A stretch of DNA of 64,000 bases, taken from positions 1-64,000 of the forward strand of contig NZ_JACHHB010000016.1 in NCBI RefSeq assembly GCF_014202575.1. Direction: 5' to 3'. The position numbers and the translations under genes were made by a program. Positions 54,561 to 64,000 of this stretch are shown one piece after another. Under the pieces are notes generated by a model that searched no databases, had not been told where the DNA came from, and saw only the letters and a list, made by a program, of their open reading frames with translations. The stretch is from Texcoconibacillus texcoconensis (GTDB taxonomy: Bacteria > Bacillota > Bacilli > Bacillales > Salisediminibacteriaceae). The stretch's first letter is position 1. Every line of letters starts with the position of its first letter.

Positions 54561-55923
54561 ACGCACCTGGTGGCATGTCCCCTTCATCAAAGCGCCTTTC
54601 CAAGTTTACAAACTTATTATATTCTTTTACAAAGGCTAGTTCGACAGTTCCAACAGGACCATTACGTTGCTTAGCAATAATAATTTCGATAATATCTTTC
54701 TGCTCCGATTCTTGATCGTAATAGTCATCACGATATAAGAAAGAGACGATATCGGCATCCTGCTCAATACTTCCTGATTCACGCAGGTCACTCATCATTG
54801 GTCGTTTATCTTGGCGTGACTCAACGCCACGAGAAAGCTGGGATAAAGCAATCACAGGTACATCTAGTTCACGGGCAATCCCTTTCAGTTCTCGGGAAAT
54901 TTCACTGACTTCTTGCTGACGATTCTCGCCATTTCGTCCATCCCCTTGAATAAGTTGTAAGTAGTCAATCATGATCATACCAAGTCCTTTTTCCTGTTTT
55001 AGACGTCGACACTTGGCACGAATATCATTGACTTTTACACCTGGGGTATCGTCAATATAAATGCCCGCATTAGATAATGAACCCATCGCCATCGTTAACT
55101 TTTCCCAGTCTTCTTCTTCAAGCTGTCCAGTTCTTAACCTTTGTGCATCAATATTACCTTCAGCACACAGCATACGCATCACTAATTGAGAAGCCCCCAT
55201 CTCAAGACTGAAGATCGCAACGTTTTCTCCAGACCGAGTAGCGACATTTTGCGAGATATTTAAAGCAAAGGCTGTCTTACCTACAGAAGGTCTAGCAGCA
55301 ACAATAATCAAGTCACTGCGTTGAAAGCCAGCTGTAATATTATCAAGTTCTGTAAAGCCTGTTGCAATACCAGTGACATCCTCCGTTTGCGTTTGTAACA
55401 ACTCGATCTGATCATAGGCTTCGATGAGTACATCCTTAATGGATGTGAAAGCACTCGTATTCTTTTTTTGCGCAATTTCAAGTACTGTACGCTCAGCATC
55501 ATTGAGAATATTTTCGACTTCTTCTTCAGCTGCATACCCTTCAGCTGCGATATTCGTTGCTACACGGATCAGGCGACGTAGTAACGATTTTTCTTCAACA
55601 ATTTGACTATAATAATCGATGTTTGCAGCAGTAGGAACGGCATTGGCAAGATCACTCAAGTAAGAAACGCCACCGACTTCCTCTAACCACTTGTTATCTT
55701 GTAGTTCACTCGTTACTGTCACTAAGTCAACTGGTTCGCCTTTTTCCCCTAACGTGAGCATAACTTGAAAAAGTCGTTGATGGGCTGCGCGATAAAAGTC
55801 ATCTGGGTCCAAACGTTCTGAAGCTGTGACTAGCGCTTCGCCTTCTAAAAAGATCGCACCAAGAACCGCTTGCTCCGCTTCAATATTTTGCGGAGGCGTT
55901 CGATCTGCAAACAAATCGCTCAT
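54559..55923 (-). CDS. dnaB: Replicative DNA helicase (dnaC in B. subtilis)
   Basis: 454 residues. N-terminal DnaB domain (PPQNIEAEQAVLGAIF), Walker A ARPSVGKTAFAL, Walker B-type GMIMIDYLQLI, and SQLSRGVESR. Hexameric helicase that unwinds DNA ahead of the fork. No intein is present, as the ATPase domain is continuous. Follows rplI by 33 bp in the same operon. Confidence 0.98.
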   Translation of the reverse strand: MSDLFADRTPPQNIEAEQAVLGAIFLEGEALVTASERLDPDDFYRAAHQRLFQVMLTLGEKGEPVDLVTVTSELQDNKWLEEVGGVSYLSDLANAVPTAANIDYYSQIVEEKSLLRRLIRVATNIAAEGYAAEEEVENILNDAERTVLEIAQKKNTSAFTSIKDVLIEAYDQIELLQTQTEDVTGIATGFTELDNITAGFQRSDLIIVAARPSVGKTAFALNISQNVATRSGENVAIFSLEMGASQLVMRMLCAEGNIDAQRLRTGQLEEEDWEKLTMAMGSLSNAGIYIDDTPGVKVNDIRAKCRRLKQEKGLGMIMIDYLQLIQGDGRNGENRQQEVSEISRELKGIARELDVPVIALSQLSRGVESRQDKRPMMSDLRESGSIEQDADIVSFLYRDDYYDQESEQKDIIEIIIAKQRNGPVGTVELAFVKEYNKFVNLERRFDEGDMPPGA

Positions 55924-55956
55924 TGTTTCTCCCTCTTTCTATTAAGCCAAATTTCC

Positions 55957-56400
55957 TTAGGCTTCTTTCACATGTACTTTTAAGGTAGCTGTCACTTGTG
56001 GGTGAACTTTTACCGTTACATTCGTATAGCCTAAGTTTCTGATTGGCTCATTCATTTCAATTTTTCTTTTATCAATCTTTAAGTCCATCTTTTTCAACTG
56101 TTCAGCAATCTGCTTATTCGTCACGGCACCGAATAAACGTCCTTTGTCTCCTGATTTTGCACTCAATTCTACCGTGGTGTTTTCTAGCTTTTCTTTAAAT
56201 TGTTTTGCTTCTTGTAATTTATTCTCTTCTTCACGTTTTTGGCTTTCTTGTTGTTTTTCTAAAGCTTTGAGGTTAGCTTTTGTCGCCTCTTTTGCTAGAT
56301 TATTTTTCAATAAATAATTGCGAGCATATCCTTCAGAAACATCTTTCACTTCACCTTTTTTTCCTTTACCTTTAACATCTGCTAAAAAAATGACTTTCAT
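55957..56400 (-). CDS. rplI: 50S ribosomal protein L9
   Basis: 147 residues: [20 protein letters not shown] at the N-terminus, long Lys/Glu helix in the middle, [20 protein letters not shown] at the end. Its ATG overlaps the gdpP stop (ATGA). Confidence 0.98.
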   Translation of the reverse strand: MKVIFLADVKGKGKKGEVKDVSEGYARNYLLKNNLAKEATKANLKALEKQQESQKREEENKLQEAKQFKEKLENTTVELSAKSGDKGRLFGAVTNKQIAEQLKKMDLKIDKRKIEMNEPIRNLGYTNVTVKVHPQVTATLKVHVKEA

Positions 56401-58364
56401 GACGATTGACCTCCTTCAAAGTATTCATCTATTTTTTCATTTAATAGCTCCTCAACTTCTTCAATGCTATAACCATCTAGTTGAGTCGCTGCATTCGTTA
56501 AGTGGCCACCTCCGTCAAGCTTTTCCATAATCACTTGTACGTTGACATCACCTAAGGACCTTGCACTAACATTGACGCGCTCTTCATCTACATGAGAGAT
56601 GACAAATGAAGCGACGACATCTTTTAGTGTGAGCAGTGTATCAGCTGCTTGCGCAATAAGGACACGACCGTAAGTTTCCGCTGGGTCTCCTTTTGCAATT
56701 GCAACACTACCTCGGTATACAGAAGCACTTTCAACGAGCTTTGCTCGCTTTACATATTGACTTATATCTTCTTTCATTAATTGTTGTACGAGCGTAGTGT
56801 CAGCTCCTTGTGTTTTCAAAAATGAAGCTGCGTCGAAGGTACGAGACCCTGTTCTAATCGCGAAACTTTTCGTATCAACAATAATACCTGCTAAAAGTGA
56901 TGTTGATTCTAACACATCAAGACTTGGTGTGTGCGGCTGATACTCTAATAGTTCTGTTACTAGTTCTGCCGTTGAAGATGCATATGGTTCCATATAAACA
57001 AGAACAGCATTTTCAATAAATTCCTCACCTCGTCGGTGATGGTCAATAACGATCACACGATTTACTTTCTTTAATATCTCCGGGTCGATCGTCATCGATG
57101 GTTTATGCGTATCAACAACGACAAGTAATGTATCTTCAGTTAATTCTTCGTGTGCTTCTTCCGGTGAAATAAATTGTGACCATAGACGATCATGCTCACG
57201 AACCTCTTCTAGAAGATTACTAACGCTTTCTGTGTCATTTGGATTAACGACGACGAGCCCTTCCTTGCCATTAACTTCAGCAATCTTTGCCATGCCAATT
57301 GAGGAGCCGATCGCATCCATATCTGGGTTTTTATGCCCCATGATGAGTACTTTATCGCTTTCTGCGACAAAATCACGCATCGCGTGGGATATGACACGGG
57401 CACGTACACGTGTCCGTTTCTCAACAGCATTGGATTTTCCACCGTAGAATCTTACTTGCCCGTTTCGTTCTTTGATCGCAACTTGATCTCCCCCACGCCC
57501 TAATGCTAAATCAAGGCTCGACTGTGCAAGTGAACCGAGCTCGCGCAAGGAACGCTCACCACTTCCAATTCCAATACTTAACGTGAGTGAAACATTCTCT
57601 TGCCCTGTTACTTCACGGACTTCATCGAGAATTGTAAAGCGTTCTTCTTCTAACTGTTCAAGCGTCCCTTCATTTAATACAGCAATGAACCGATCCGCTG
57701 ATGCACGCCGTAAAAAGATATCATATGTTTGCGACCATTGATTTAATGATGAAGTGACATGGCTCATCAATTTACTCCGTAATTGATCGTCCATCCCTTG
57801 CGTCACTTCTTCGTAATTATCTAAATAGACCGTTCCTAGAACGGTTTTTTCTTGTTCAAATCGATGTTTCAGTTCTTGTTCGTCAGTGACATCGAACAAA
57901 TACAACAAGCGCTCGTTACGTTTGACAACGACGCGATACGCACGTTCGTTCACTGTTATCACAAATTCATCTTGCTCAGCACGGAGGCGTTTTGGTAATG
58001 ATTCGCTAATCACATCCACCGTCTCCCCAATTAAGGTATGATCCAGGACTTCATTCATATAAGGATTCACCCATTGAATAACACCTGTTTCACTATAGGT
58101 GACGATTCCTATTGGTAATGAAGTGACTGCTTCTTCGCCAACTTTGTTAATTCGATAAGTTAAACGAGAAATATAATCAGTCATCTCATTTTCAAAGCTG
58201 TTTTTAGCACGCAGCATCAAAACTAAAATCGCAACACCTACAACTAGGCTAAATGAGCCTAATTGCCACTGATAAAATAACAAGATAAGTGACAGGACAA
58301 TCGACCAAGAAAACAGTGCGATGAGATGGTAGCCGTGCCACCGTCTCAATATCGTTTTCGGCAT
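56397..58364 (-). CDS. gdpP: GdpP cyclic-di-AMP phosphodiesterase (YybT)
   Basis: 655 residues. Two N-terminal membrane helices, a PAS-like domain ([21 protein letters not shown]), a degenerate GGDEF domain (about 170-300) and a DHH/DHHA1 catalytic part with [21 protein letters not shown] and [13 protein letters not shown]. Hydrolyses c-di-AMP, so it affects wall stress, K+ and osmotic control. 14 bp after yybS. Confidence 0.97.
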   Translation of the reverse strand: MPKTILRRWHGYHLIALFSWSIVLSLILLFYQWQLGSFSLVVGVAILVLMLRAKNSFENEMTDYISRLTYRINKVGEEAVTSLPIGIVTYSETGVIQWVNPYMNEVLDHTLIGETVDVISESLPKRLRAEQDEFVITVNERAYRVVVKRNERLLYLFDVTDEQELKHRFEQEKTVLGTVYLDNYEEVTQGMDDQLRSKLMSHVTSSLNQWSQTYDIFLRRASADRFIAVLNEGTLEQLEEERFTILDEVREVTGQENVSLTLSIGIGSGERSLRELGSLAQSSLDLALGRGGDQVAIKERNGQVRFYGGKSNAVEKRTRVRARVISHAMRDFVAESDKVLIMGHKNPDMDAIGSSIGMAKIAEVNGKEGLVVVNPNDTESVSNLLEEVREHDRLWSQFISPEEAHEELTEDTLLVVVDTHKPSMTIDPEILKKVNRVIVIDHHRRGEEFIENAVLVYMEPYASSTAELVTELLEYQPHTPSLDVLESTSLLAGIIVDTKSFAIRTGSRTFDAASFLKTQGADTTLVQQLMKEDISQYVKRAKLVESASVYRGSVAIAKGDPAETYGRVLIAQAADTLLTLKDVVASFVISHVDEERVNVSARSLGDVNVQVIMEKLDGGGHLTNAATQLDGYSIEEVEELLNEKIDEYFEGGQSS

Positions 58365-58378
58365 AGCTCGAACAACTC

Positions 58379-59317
58379 CTATTTGCCTGAATTCATCCGT
58401 TTTCGAAGGTCGAACCCTAAATCAATCAGACCTAGAATTCGGACGATACTTAAGAGGAACGGCATAAAAAGACTCACGATGACAATCGTAATCGGAAACG
58501 CACGCGTAACTCCTTTATTATAGAAATAGAAGAAAATAAACGCAAAACCTTGAATAATCATCGCCATTTCTAATAATGGCGTAAGGTTCATCACCACAGT
58601 ATACATCGTATCCCCTTGTTCGAAACCAATCATAAGCAAGATTAGCATGATCAAATAATACCATATAAACGATTTCGGAAACGACCATTCTCTAAGTGGT
58701 GGAAAGGTCGATATTTCATACTTCAAGCGACGTAAAAAGGTTGACGCAATCCATTGTATGAATAAAGCATAACCAATACCCGTCACAATAAATAGAAACG
58801 GTGTAATCACCATCAATTGATCAATAAACGTTTCCATTTGAGTAAGAACGTCACCTGATTCACTTTGTCCAATTGAACTTAACAGCGTCTCAGCTGTTAC
58901 TACGGATTCATAAAGCATTTCTTGCATCGTTTCAATCGGATGGATATCCAAAAGAACAATACTAATAATAAAATTAACAAGTAACGTTGCAATGAACGTT
59001 AATGATCCTGCTAACAAGACAGCAAAGGCTTGTTTTTTACGCCGAAACATTTCCCCAATTACAAGCCCACCTGTTGCAAATGTGAACGTAAGCGGTAATG
59101 CCATTGGCGTCAGTAACATCAACGTTAAAAACAAACTTGATACCCATACAAAAACGCCAGGTTTAAGACCGTGACGCATAACATATAAAATAAAAGGAAT
59201 GGGCAACAACCATAACACAAGGGAGCCAACAAAAGGAACCCAAAATGAAATAAACAAAAGGACCATATAAATGGACAGAATCATGGCACCTTCTGTCACT
59301 GTTCGCGTTTGTTGCAT
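58379..59317 (-). CDS. yybS: YybS membrane protein (DUF2232)
   Basis: 312 residues with about eight membrane helices. The place directly before gdpP-rplI-dnaB and the opening VTEGAMILSIYMVLLFISFW identify it as YybS. Function not established; the fold resembles S-components of energy-coupling transporters. Confidence 0.9.
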   Translation of the reverse strand: MQQTRTVTEGAMILSIYMVLLFISFWVPFVGSLVLWLLPIPFILYVMRHGLKPGVFVWVSSLFLTLMLLTPMALPLTFTFATGGLVIGEMFRRKKQAFAVLLAGSLTFIATLLVNFIISIVLLDIHPIETMQEMLYESVVTAETLLSSIGQSESGDVLTQMETFIDQLMVITPFLFIVTGIGYALFIQWIASTFLRRLKYEISTFPPLREWSFPKSFIWYYLIMLILLMIGFEQGDTMYTVVMNLTPLLEMAMIIQGFAFIFFYFYNKGVTRAFPITIVIVSLFMPFLLSIVRILGLIDLGFDLRKRMNSGK

Positions 59318-59474
59318 GTTTTTCCCTACTTTCTATTCTAGTCAATGAAATTCAAATACCCAAGTTATATTGTAGCACGTCTTCTTTCATAAAGACAAAG
59401 TAACATCATATGTACATTTTCCCTCTTTTTAACCTCTTTTTAACCCCTTCTAAAACTTTAGGAAAACATTCATT

Positions 59475-59490
59475 TGTTCCACGTGAAACG
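59475..59490. promoter_or_regulatory. parS site (ParB/Spo0J binding)
   Basis: TGTTCCACGTGAAACG matches the consensus TGTTNCACGTGAAACA at every fixed base but the last. It lies in the gap between yybS and rpsR. Confidence 0.88.
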
Positions 59491-59532
59491 AATGCGTTTT
59501 CATTTATCGAACTCAGAAATACTTTGAGATAC

Positions 59533-59570
59533 AAAAAACTCTCAGTAGCTTCGTCACTACTGAGAGTTTT
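59533..59570 (-). terminator. Terminator of the rpsF-ssb-rpsR operon
   Basis: 14-bp stem AAAACTCTCAGTAG / CTACTGAGAGTTTT, 8-base loop, then TTTTTTG on the minus strand. Confidence 0.9.
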
Positions 59571-59576
59571 CATTTA

Positions 59577-59804
59577 CTATTCAGTCACATATGGCAATAA
59601 AGCCATTTGACGTGCGCGCTTAATTGCACGAGTCAATTGACGTTGGTACTTCGCGGAAGTTCCTGTTACGCGGCGAGGAAGAATTTTTCCACGCTCGGAA
59701 ATGAACTTCTTAAGGAGATCAACGTCTTTATAGTCAATTTTGTTAATCTTGTTAACCGTAAAATAACACACTTTACGGCGTTTTGGTCGACCACGACGTG
59801 CCAT
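59577..59804 (-). CDS. rpsR: 30S ribosomal protein S18
   Basis: 75 residues from ATG at 59804 after [29 protein letters not shown], ending MALLPYVTE. It has a lone Cys (VCYF), so it is not the zinc-binding C+ form with extra cysteines. Binds S6 in the small subunit. Confidence 0.97.
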   Translation of the reverse strand: MARRGRPKRRKVCYFTVNKINKIDYKDVDLLKKFISERGKILPRRVTGTSAKYQRQLTRAIKRARQMALLPYVTE

Positions 59805-59863
59805 TTCCACCCCTCCTTTACTTTTAGAATCGTTATTTTGAAACACATGCATGTTTTATTGAA

Positions 59864-60397
59864 TTAGAATGGGAGATCGTCATCGGAAATGTCGATCGGC
59901 TTCCCATCGCTTGCGAATGGATCATCGGATAAATCAGTCTGACCTTTTTGACCACCTGATCCAGGTGCTTGACCTTGGTTACGCTGAAATCCGTCGTTTG
60001 CTGGTTCATATGGGTTCGGACTAGGGCTTGGATTCCCGTACGATTCCTGTGAGCCAAATCCGCCACCACCACTGGCATTTTTCGGTTCTAAAAACTGTAC
60101 GCTTTCGGCAACAACTTCTGTTACAAAAATGCGACGTCCTTCTTGATTTTCATAACTACGCGTTTGCATACGCCCGTCCACGCCAGCTTGACTTCCTTTT
60201 TTAAGGTAGTTAGCCACGTTTTCGGCTTGCTTTCGCCATACGACACAGTTAATAAAATCGGCTTCTCGATTTCCTTGTTGGTTCGAAAAAGGACGATTTA
60301 CTGCGAGTGTAAAACTCGTAACCGCAATTCCATTGGCAGTATAACGCAATTCTGGATCTTTTGTTAACCTTCCAACCAGCACGACACGGTTAATCAT
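59864..60397 (-). CDS. ssb: Single-stranded DNA-binding protein
   Basis: 177 residues. OB fold ([20 protein letters not shown], then [19 protein letters not shown]), a Gly/Asn/Pro-rich linker and the acidic tip DISDDDLPF that recruits partner proteins. Essential form, between rpsF and rpsR. Confidence 0.98.
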   Translation of the reverse strand: MINRVVLVGRLTKDPELRYTANGIAVTSFTLAVNRPFSNQQGNREADFINCVVWRKQAENVANYLKKGSQAGVDGRMQTRSYENQEGRRIFVTEVVAESVQFLEPKNASGGGGFGSQESYGNPSPSPNPYEPANDGFQRNQGQAPGSGGQKGQTDLSDDPFASDGKPIDISDDDLPF

Positions 60398-60436
60398 CGT
60401 AACTCCTCCCCATTTTCTCCTTAATTTAATAAGGGT

Positions 60437-60724
60437 TTATTCATCATCTCGAACAGCCATCGTACGAAGAACATCGCCGTTGATTTTAACACGACGGTCG
60501 AACTCGTTGATCGCTTCTGCGTTTGCATTTACGTTAAGAAGAACATAGTAGCCTTCTTTATAGTCATTGATTTCATAAGCTAAACGACGTTTACCTTTTT
60601 CGTCGACATTCTCGATTTCAGCACCGTTATCTTTAAGCACTTGATTGTAGCGCTCGATTAACTCTTTAGTTGCTGATTCCTCGAGATTTGGACGTACAAT
60701 GTACATGATTTCGTATTTACGCAT
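60437..60724 (-). CDS. rpsF: 30S ribosomal protein S6
   Basis: 95 residues: [20 protein letters not shown], then [19 protein letters not shown]. Starts after AAAGGAGGTGA. First gene of rpsF-ssb-rpsR. Confidence 0.98.
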   Translation of the reverse strand: MRKYEIMYIVRPNLEESATKELIERYNQVLKDNGAEIENVDEKGKRRLAYEINDYKEGYYVLLNVNANAEAINEFDRRVKINGDVLRTMAVRDDE

Positions 60725-60744
60725 CTTACGTCACCTCCTTTTGG

Positions 60745-60775
60745 TCTAACGGCTCCTATTACTAGGAGCAAGGAA
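60745..60775 (-). ncRNA. Putative S6:S18 autoregulatory leader hairpin
   Basis: In the rpsF leader the minus strand folds as GCTCCTA / TAGGAGC and is followed by CCGTTAG; a CCG next to a short stem is the hallmark of the S6:S18 binding motif that represses this operon. Only the short stem was checked by eye. Confidence 0.55.
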
Positions 60776-60801
60776 CAATGCTTAATTGCTCGCATCTGCA
60801 T

Positions 60802-60830
60802 ATTATAGCAGAAGCCGTTAATGTATACAA
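60802..60830 (-). promoter_or_regulatory. SigA promoter of the rpsF operon
   Basis: On the minus strand TTGTAT, 17-base spacer, TATAAT. Confidence 0.85.
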
Positions 60831-60845
60831 GCCGATTTTTATGAA

Positions 60846-60910
60846 AAGCGACAAAAGAGGAGGAGCCGCCAAGTTAACCGCTTGATGCTTACCTCCCCCT
60901 TCAAGATTTA
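60846..60910 (-). terminator. Probable terminator of ychF
   Basis: On the minus strand GGGGGAGG ... CCTCCTC with inner CAAG / CTTG pairs, then TTTTG. Confidence 0.6.
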
Positions 60911-60911
60911 C

Positions 60912-62012
60912 TTATACATTAAAACGGAAATGGACAACATCGCCATCTTTAACGATGTACTCTTTCCCTTCTAAACGTACTTTCCCTTTTTCTTTAGCCG
61001 CACTCATAGACCCTTCTGTTGCAAGGTCTTCATAAGAAACAACTTCAGCTCGAATGAATCCACGCTCAAAATCAGAATGGATCACACCAGCTGCTTGTGG
61101 CGCCTTCGTCCCTTCTGTAATCGTCCAAGCGCGCACTTCTTGCTCTCCGGCAGTAAAGTACGTCTCTAAACCAAGCAATTGGTATGCCGCTTTAATTAAT
61201 TGATCAAGACCAGATTCTGCTATTCCTAGTTCATCTAAAAATTCTTGTTTCTCATCACCTTCAAGTTCTGCAATCTCTGCCTCAATTTTGGCACAGACTA
61301 CAATCACTTGTGATCCTTCATTTGCAGCGTATTCTTTTACTTTTTGCACTTTCGGGTTTTCATCCGCTTCTAACAATTCTCCTTCACTTACGTTAGCAAC
61401 ATAAAGCACAGGTTTCATCGTTAGTAAATGTAAGCCTTTTGCAATTTTTTCTTCCTCATCTGATAGTTCTACGCTGCGCGCAGGCTTGTCCTCTTCTAGG
61501 GAATCTTTGATTTTTGAAAGCACATCATATTCAGCAATAGCTTCCTTATCTTTCTGTTTTACCTGCTTTTCAACTTTAGCCATTCGCTTTTCAACTGTTT
61601 CGAGGTCAGCTAACACTAACTCTAAATTTATCACTTCGATGTCACGAATTGGATCGACACTACCTGATACGTGAGTGATGTCGTCATCTTGAAAGCAACG
61701 TACAACATGGGAAATCGCGTCCACTTGGCGAATATGAGAAAGAAATTGGTTTCCTAAGCCTTCACCACGACTTGCTCCTTCTACAATCCCGGCAATATCT
61801 GTAAACTCAAATGCTGTCGGTACGGTTTTTTTCGGTTTTACTAATTCTGTTAATTTTGTCAAACGGTAGTCAGGAACTTCTACGATCCCAACGTTTGGGT
61901 CAATGGTACAGAACGGATAGTTTGCCGATTCTGCACCTGCTTGTGTAATTGCGTTAAAAAGCGTCGATTTTCCTACGTTCGGTAAACCGACGATCCCTGT
62001 TGTTAAAGCCAT
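60912..62012 (-). CDS. ychF: YchF/EngD-type ribosome-binding ATPase
   Basis: 366 residues, Obg-like. G1 motif GLPNVGKSTLFNAI, G3 DIAGIVEGAS, a central coiled coil, and TGS-like C-terminus ending KDGDVVHFRFNV. YchF binds ATP rather than GTP. B. subtilis YyaF is the ortholog at the same place. Confidence 0.97.
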   Translation of the reverse strand: MALTTGIVGLPNVGKSTLFNAITQAGAESANYPFCTIDPNVGIVEVPDYRLTKLTELVKPKKTVPTAFEFTDIAGIVEGASRGEGLGNQFLSHIRQVDAISHVVRCFQDDDITHVSGSVDPIRDIEVINLELVLADLETVEKRMAKVEKQVKQKDKEAIAEYDVLSKIKDSLEEDKPARSVELSDEEEKIAKGLHLLTMKPVLYVANVSEGELLEADENPKVQKVKEYAANEGSQVIVVCAKIEAEIAELEGDEKQEFLDELGIAESGLDQLIKAAYQLLGLETYFTAGEQEVRAWTITEGTKAPQAAGVIHSDFERGFIRAEVVSYEDLATEGSMSAAKEKGKVRLEGKEYIVKDGDVVHFRFNV

Positions 62013-62093
62013 TTGTCATACCCCTTTATCACAATGTTTCATTAGAAACGATTTGATTTGCTTCATTACCTTATTCAATTATAGAGACAAACG

Positions 62094-62125
62094 AAAAAAA
62101 AGACAAGAAACCGTATTGTTTCTTG
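62094..62125 (-). terminator. Terminator between 62174 gene and ychF
   Basis: On the minus strand CAAGAAAC / GTTTCTTG, then TCTTTTTTTT. Confidence 0.8.
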
Positions 62126-62173
62126 ACTTCCTTTCACCGGCGATGATTTCGTTTCTTTTTGGACAATCCAAGC

Positions 62174-62359
62174 CTATGAAACGTTCTTTTTTTGTGCTGA
62201 AGAAAATATATGAATGGAACAGATGATCGTTCCTAAAATATTAAAACCGAGCATGGATAGAACATATATTGAAACTGAATCTTCAACAACGTATGTCAGG
62301 TAACGTACAGTATTGATTGCAAATATGGCAAGCAACAAAGCATACAGTTTCCTGTTCAT
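62174..62359 (-). CDS. Small membrane protein, unknown
   Basis: 61 residues with two membrane helices (about 5-23 and 30-52) and a short basic tail (SSAQKKNVS). GGAGG six bases before ATG. No family recognised; 51 bp after yyzM and probably on its transcript. Confidence 0.7.
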   Translation of the reverse strand: MNRKLYALLLAIFAINTVRYLTYVVEDSVSIYVLSMLGFNILGTIICSIHIFSSAQKKNVS

Positions 62360-62410
62360 ACAGAACCTCCGTAACCTTCTTCACTATTAAAGAAAGAAGG
62401 TAGAAAAATA

Positions 62411-62620
62411 TTAAGAGTTGGACGATGACTCATGGCGTTCTATTACTGACTTTACTTTTTTTTCAAACTCACGCCGAGGCATTAAAACACTATGCTCGCA
62501 ACCGAGACATTTAATTCGAATATCCATTCCCATACGAATGATTTGCCAACGATTTTCCCCACAAGGATGTTGTTTTTTCATCTTAACAATATCGTATAAA
62601 TCAAACGTTTGATCAGCCAT
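62411..62620 (-). CDS. yyzM: DUF951 protein (YyzM)
   Basis: 69 residues: FDLYDIVKMKKQHPCGENRW, then IRIKCLGCEHSVLMPRREFE. The conserved PCG and CLGC cysteines probably bind zinc. DUF951 proteins lie next to ychF and are of unknown function, possibly nucleic-acid binding. Confidence 0.92.
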   Translation of the reverse strand: MADQTFDLYDIVKMKKQHPCGENRWQIIRMGMDIRIKCLGCEHSVLMPRREFEKKVKSVIERHESSSNS

Positions 62621-62713
62621 GTCTTACACCCCTTTATTACTCGAAAATGCTTGTACGCCAATTATACTATATATTACGGCACTTCTGCACGCGTATCTTA
62701 AGCTTAACTTTAT

Positions 62714-63733
62714 CTATACCTTTTCAAAACGTTCTAAAATTGGGTAAAGGACAATCGCTGCTAACATGTATAAATTTAGAATTCCGTATAACGGATATAG
62801 CACGGCAACAAGTTGTGAAAAACCAAATGTCGTAAGAGGGATCATTGTACAAACAGCGATAAGCGCTAATAACCATAATGGGAAGGGAAAACGGTGTTGA
62901 ATTCGTGTACAAATGCCAAATACACCAGATGCTGCAGATGTATAAATCGCTCCCCAAAGTAAGCCAGACATAATCAAAACCATAAAATGAGGGTAATTTG
63001 CAATAATCGCAAACAATGGAATTTCATATAACATTGCTTCATGAGCTACTTGTAGTAATGATTCATTATATAGTAACGATACGCTTCCCAAAATACCAGC
63101 ACTACCTAAGCTAGCTATCCATATCTCACCAGGGTGGGAGATTTTTTGTCCTACAGCAGATAAAACGGCGATAAGCGGTAAGATATTTAAAGCTGTAAAT
63201 GTAAATGCCGTCGGCCAATTACTTTGCCTCATCACATCAAACTGAATCGGAAAACCATTCATCCATTGGAATGCTAGAAGCGATCCTATAAGGAATAAAA
63301 TAAGTAGAGGGATGATCAATGCATTCATGGACGTCATTCCACGAATCCCCCAAATAAATAAAACAACAAGAAGTGCCGACATCAAAATGACACCGTACCA
63401 ATACGGTACATACATCACTTCTAACGTTGCTCCACCACCAGCAATCATAATAACGGACATTGAAAATAAATAGAGAAAAATCATACCATCATAAAACCTT
63501 GTCAATCGCTTCCCTACCAACGCTTGTAAAATTGGAATATAATGCTGAGATTGTTTTTCATAACTAATGGACATAATCACAAAGCAACATACAAAAAAGA
63601 AAATTGCAAACAAGATGATCGCAAGCGTACTTTCTGACCCGAAAAACTGCCACAACTCACGCCCCGATGCATATCCAGCCCCGATCATTGTTCCGATGAT
63701 AAGAAACATCCACTTGAACCCTGCCTGCCACAT
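62714..63733 (-). CDS. YkvI-like transporter-type membrane protein
   Basis: 339 residues with about ten membrane helices. MWQAGFKWMFLIIGTMIGAG at the start is the unwound-helix motif of the APC/LeuT-like fold, as in YkvI. ATG at 63733 follows AAAGGTGA; a longer in-frame start gives an unusual soluble leader. Substrate unknown. It lies divergently beside yyaC. Confidence 0.8.
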   Translation of the reverse strand: MWQAGFKWMFLIIGTMIGAGYASGRELWQFFGSESTLAIILFAIFFFVCCFVIMSISYEKQSQHYIPILQALVGKRLTRFYDGMIFLYLFSMSVIMIAGGGATLEVMYVPYWYGVILMSALLVVLFIWGIRGMTSMNALIIPLLILFLIGSLLAFQWMNGFPIQFDVMRQSNWPTAFTFTALNILPLIAVLSAVGQKISHPGEIWIASLGSAGILGSVSLLYNESLLQVAHEAMLYEIPLFAIIANYPHFMVLIMSGLLWGAIYTSAASGVFGICTRIQHRFPFPLWLLALIAVCTMIPLTTFGFSQLVAVLYPLYGILNLYMLAAIVLYPILERFEKV

Positions 63734-63829
63734 GATCACTTCACCTTTTTCCCTTTTCATTGTTGGAAATGTATAGAAATAACACTGTTTTCCTATACTG
63801 TTAATACTTATGGACAAAGGGTGGCTTGT

Positions 63830-64000
63830 ATGATGTTTCCTAAAGAACTTTTTAAAAGAGATCGTGAAAATACGTTTCGAATCGCTGCGGATAGTGAACT
63901 AAGTGACAGTAAAATTGCTAAGCAAATGATAAATCTCTTCCCTGAAACAACAGGTAAAGATATAGTGATCGTTTGCATCGGTAGCGACCGTGCAACAGGT
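63830..64000 (+). CDS. yyaC: YyaC, GPR-like spore protease-related protein (partial)
   Basis: The window holds only the first 57 residues (56 if the second ATG is used). CIGSDRATG is the conserved YyaC motif (CIGTDRSTG-like). AAAGGGTGG precedes ATG. YyaC is a sporulation-linked relative of germination protease; the frame runs off the window. Confidence 0.9.
   Translation, partial: MMFPKELFKRDRENTFRIAADSELSDSKIAKQMINLFPETTGKDIVIVCIGSDRATG

Overview
This window looks like the oriC-proximal arm of a low-G+C, endospore-forming Bacillaceae chromosome. The right end carries the conserved near-origin order yyaC, yyzM, ychF, rpsF-ssb-rpsR, yybS-gdpP-rplI-dnaB, purA, tRNAs, walRKHIJ-htrC, rlmH. Spore genes (two sspH-type SASPs, yyaC), a KinB-like kinase and a NaChBac-type sodium channel suggest a relative of the alkaliphilic or halotolerant bacilli. 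The genus cannot be fixed from the sequence alone.

Layout. 0-4.5 kb is an accessory region: IS remnants, small secreted or membrane proteins, two near-identical pre-pheromone genes and a divergent PlcR-type HTH-TPR receptor. The peptide C-termini (DLPYEG, DFPYEG) resemble the PapR signal of the Bacillus cereus group, and both peptide promoters share an 18-bp palindrome that looks like a variant PlcR box. 4.5-7.2 kb is a rubredoxin / rubredoxin reductase / flavodiiron operon. 7.3-12 kb holds an SDR enzyme, two SASPs, a SHOCT protein, a Gly-rich secreted protein and a two-component system, ending in a 52-bp-period repeat array. 12-17 kb has a very large YhgE/Pip protein and its TetR-type regulator with two matching operators. 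17-27.5 kb is glycogen metabolism: pulA divergent from glgBCDAP.

27.7-36.8 kb holds an OFA-family transporter, a MEDS-domain kinase, an ASCH protein, the sodium channel, PerR-box-controlled ahpCF and mqo. 37-42.5 kb is a second accessory stretch: a fused double nitrilase with one dead half, an orphan KinB-like kinase, a NERD protein, and a second array of 15 perfectly phased 52-bp units beside rlmH. The two arrays share one hairpin geometry, and both lie between convergent genes.

42.5-64 kb is core genome: rlmH, a cluster of DnaA boxes, the WalRK cell-wall regulon operon, an M23 peptidase, five tRNAs, purA with a PurR-type box pair, the dnaB/rplI/gdpP/yybS cluster, a near-perfect parS site, and the S6-SSB-S18 operon with its probable S6:S18 leader.
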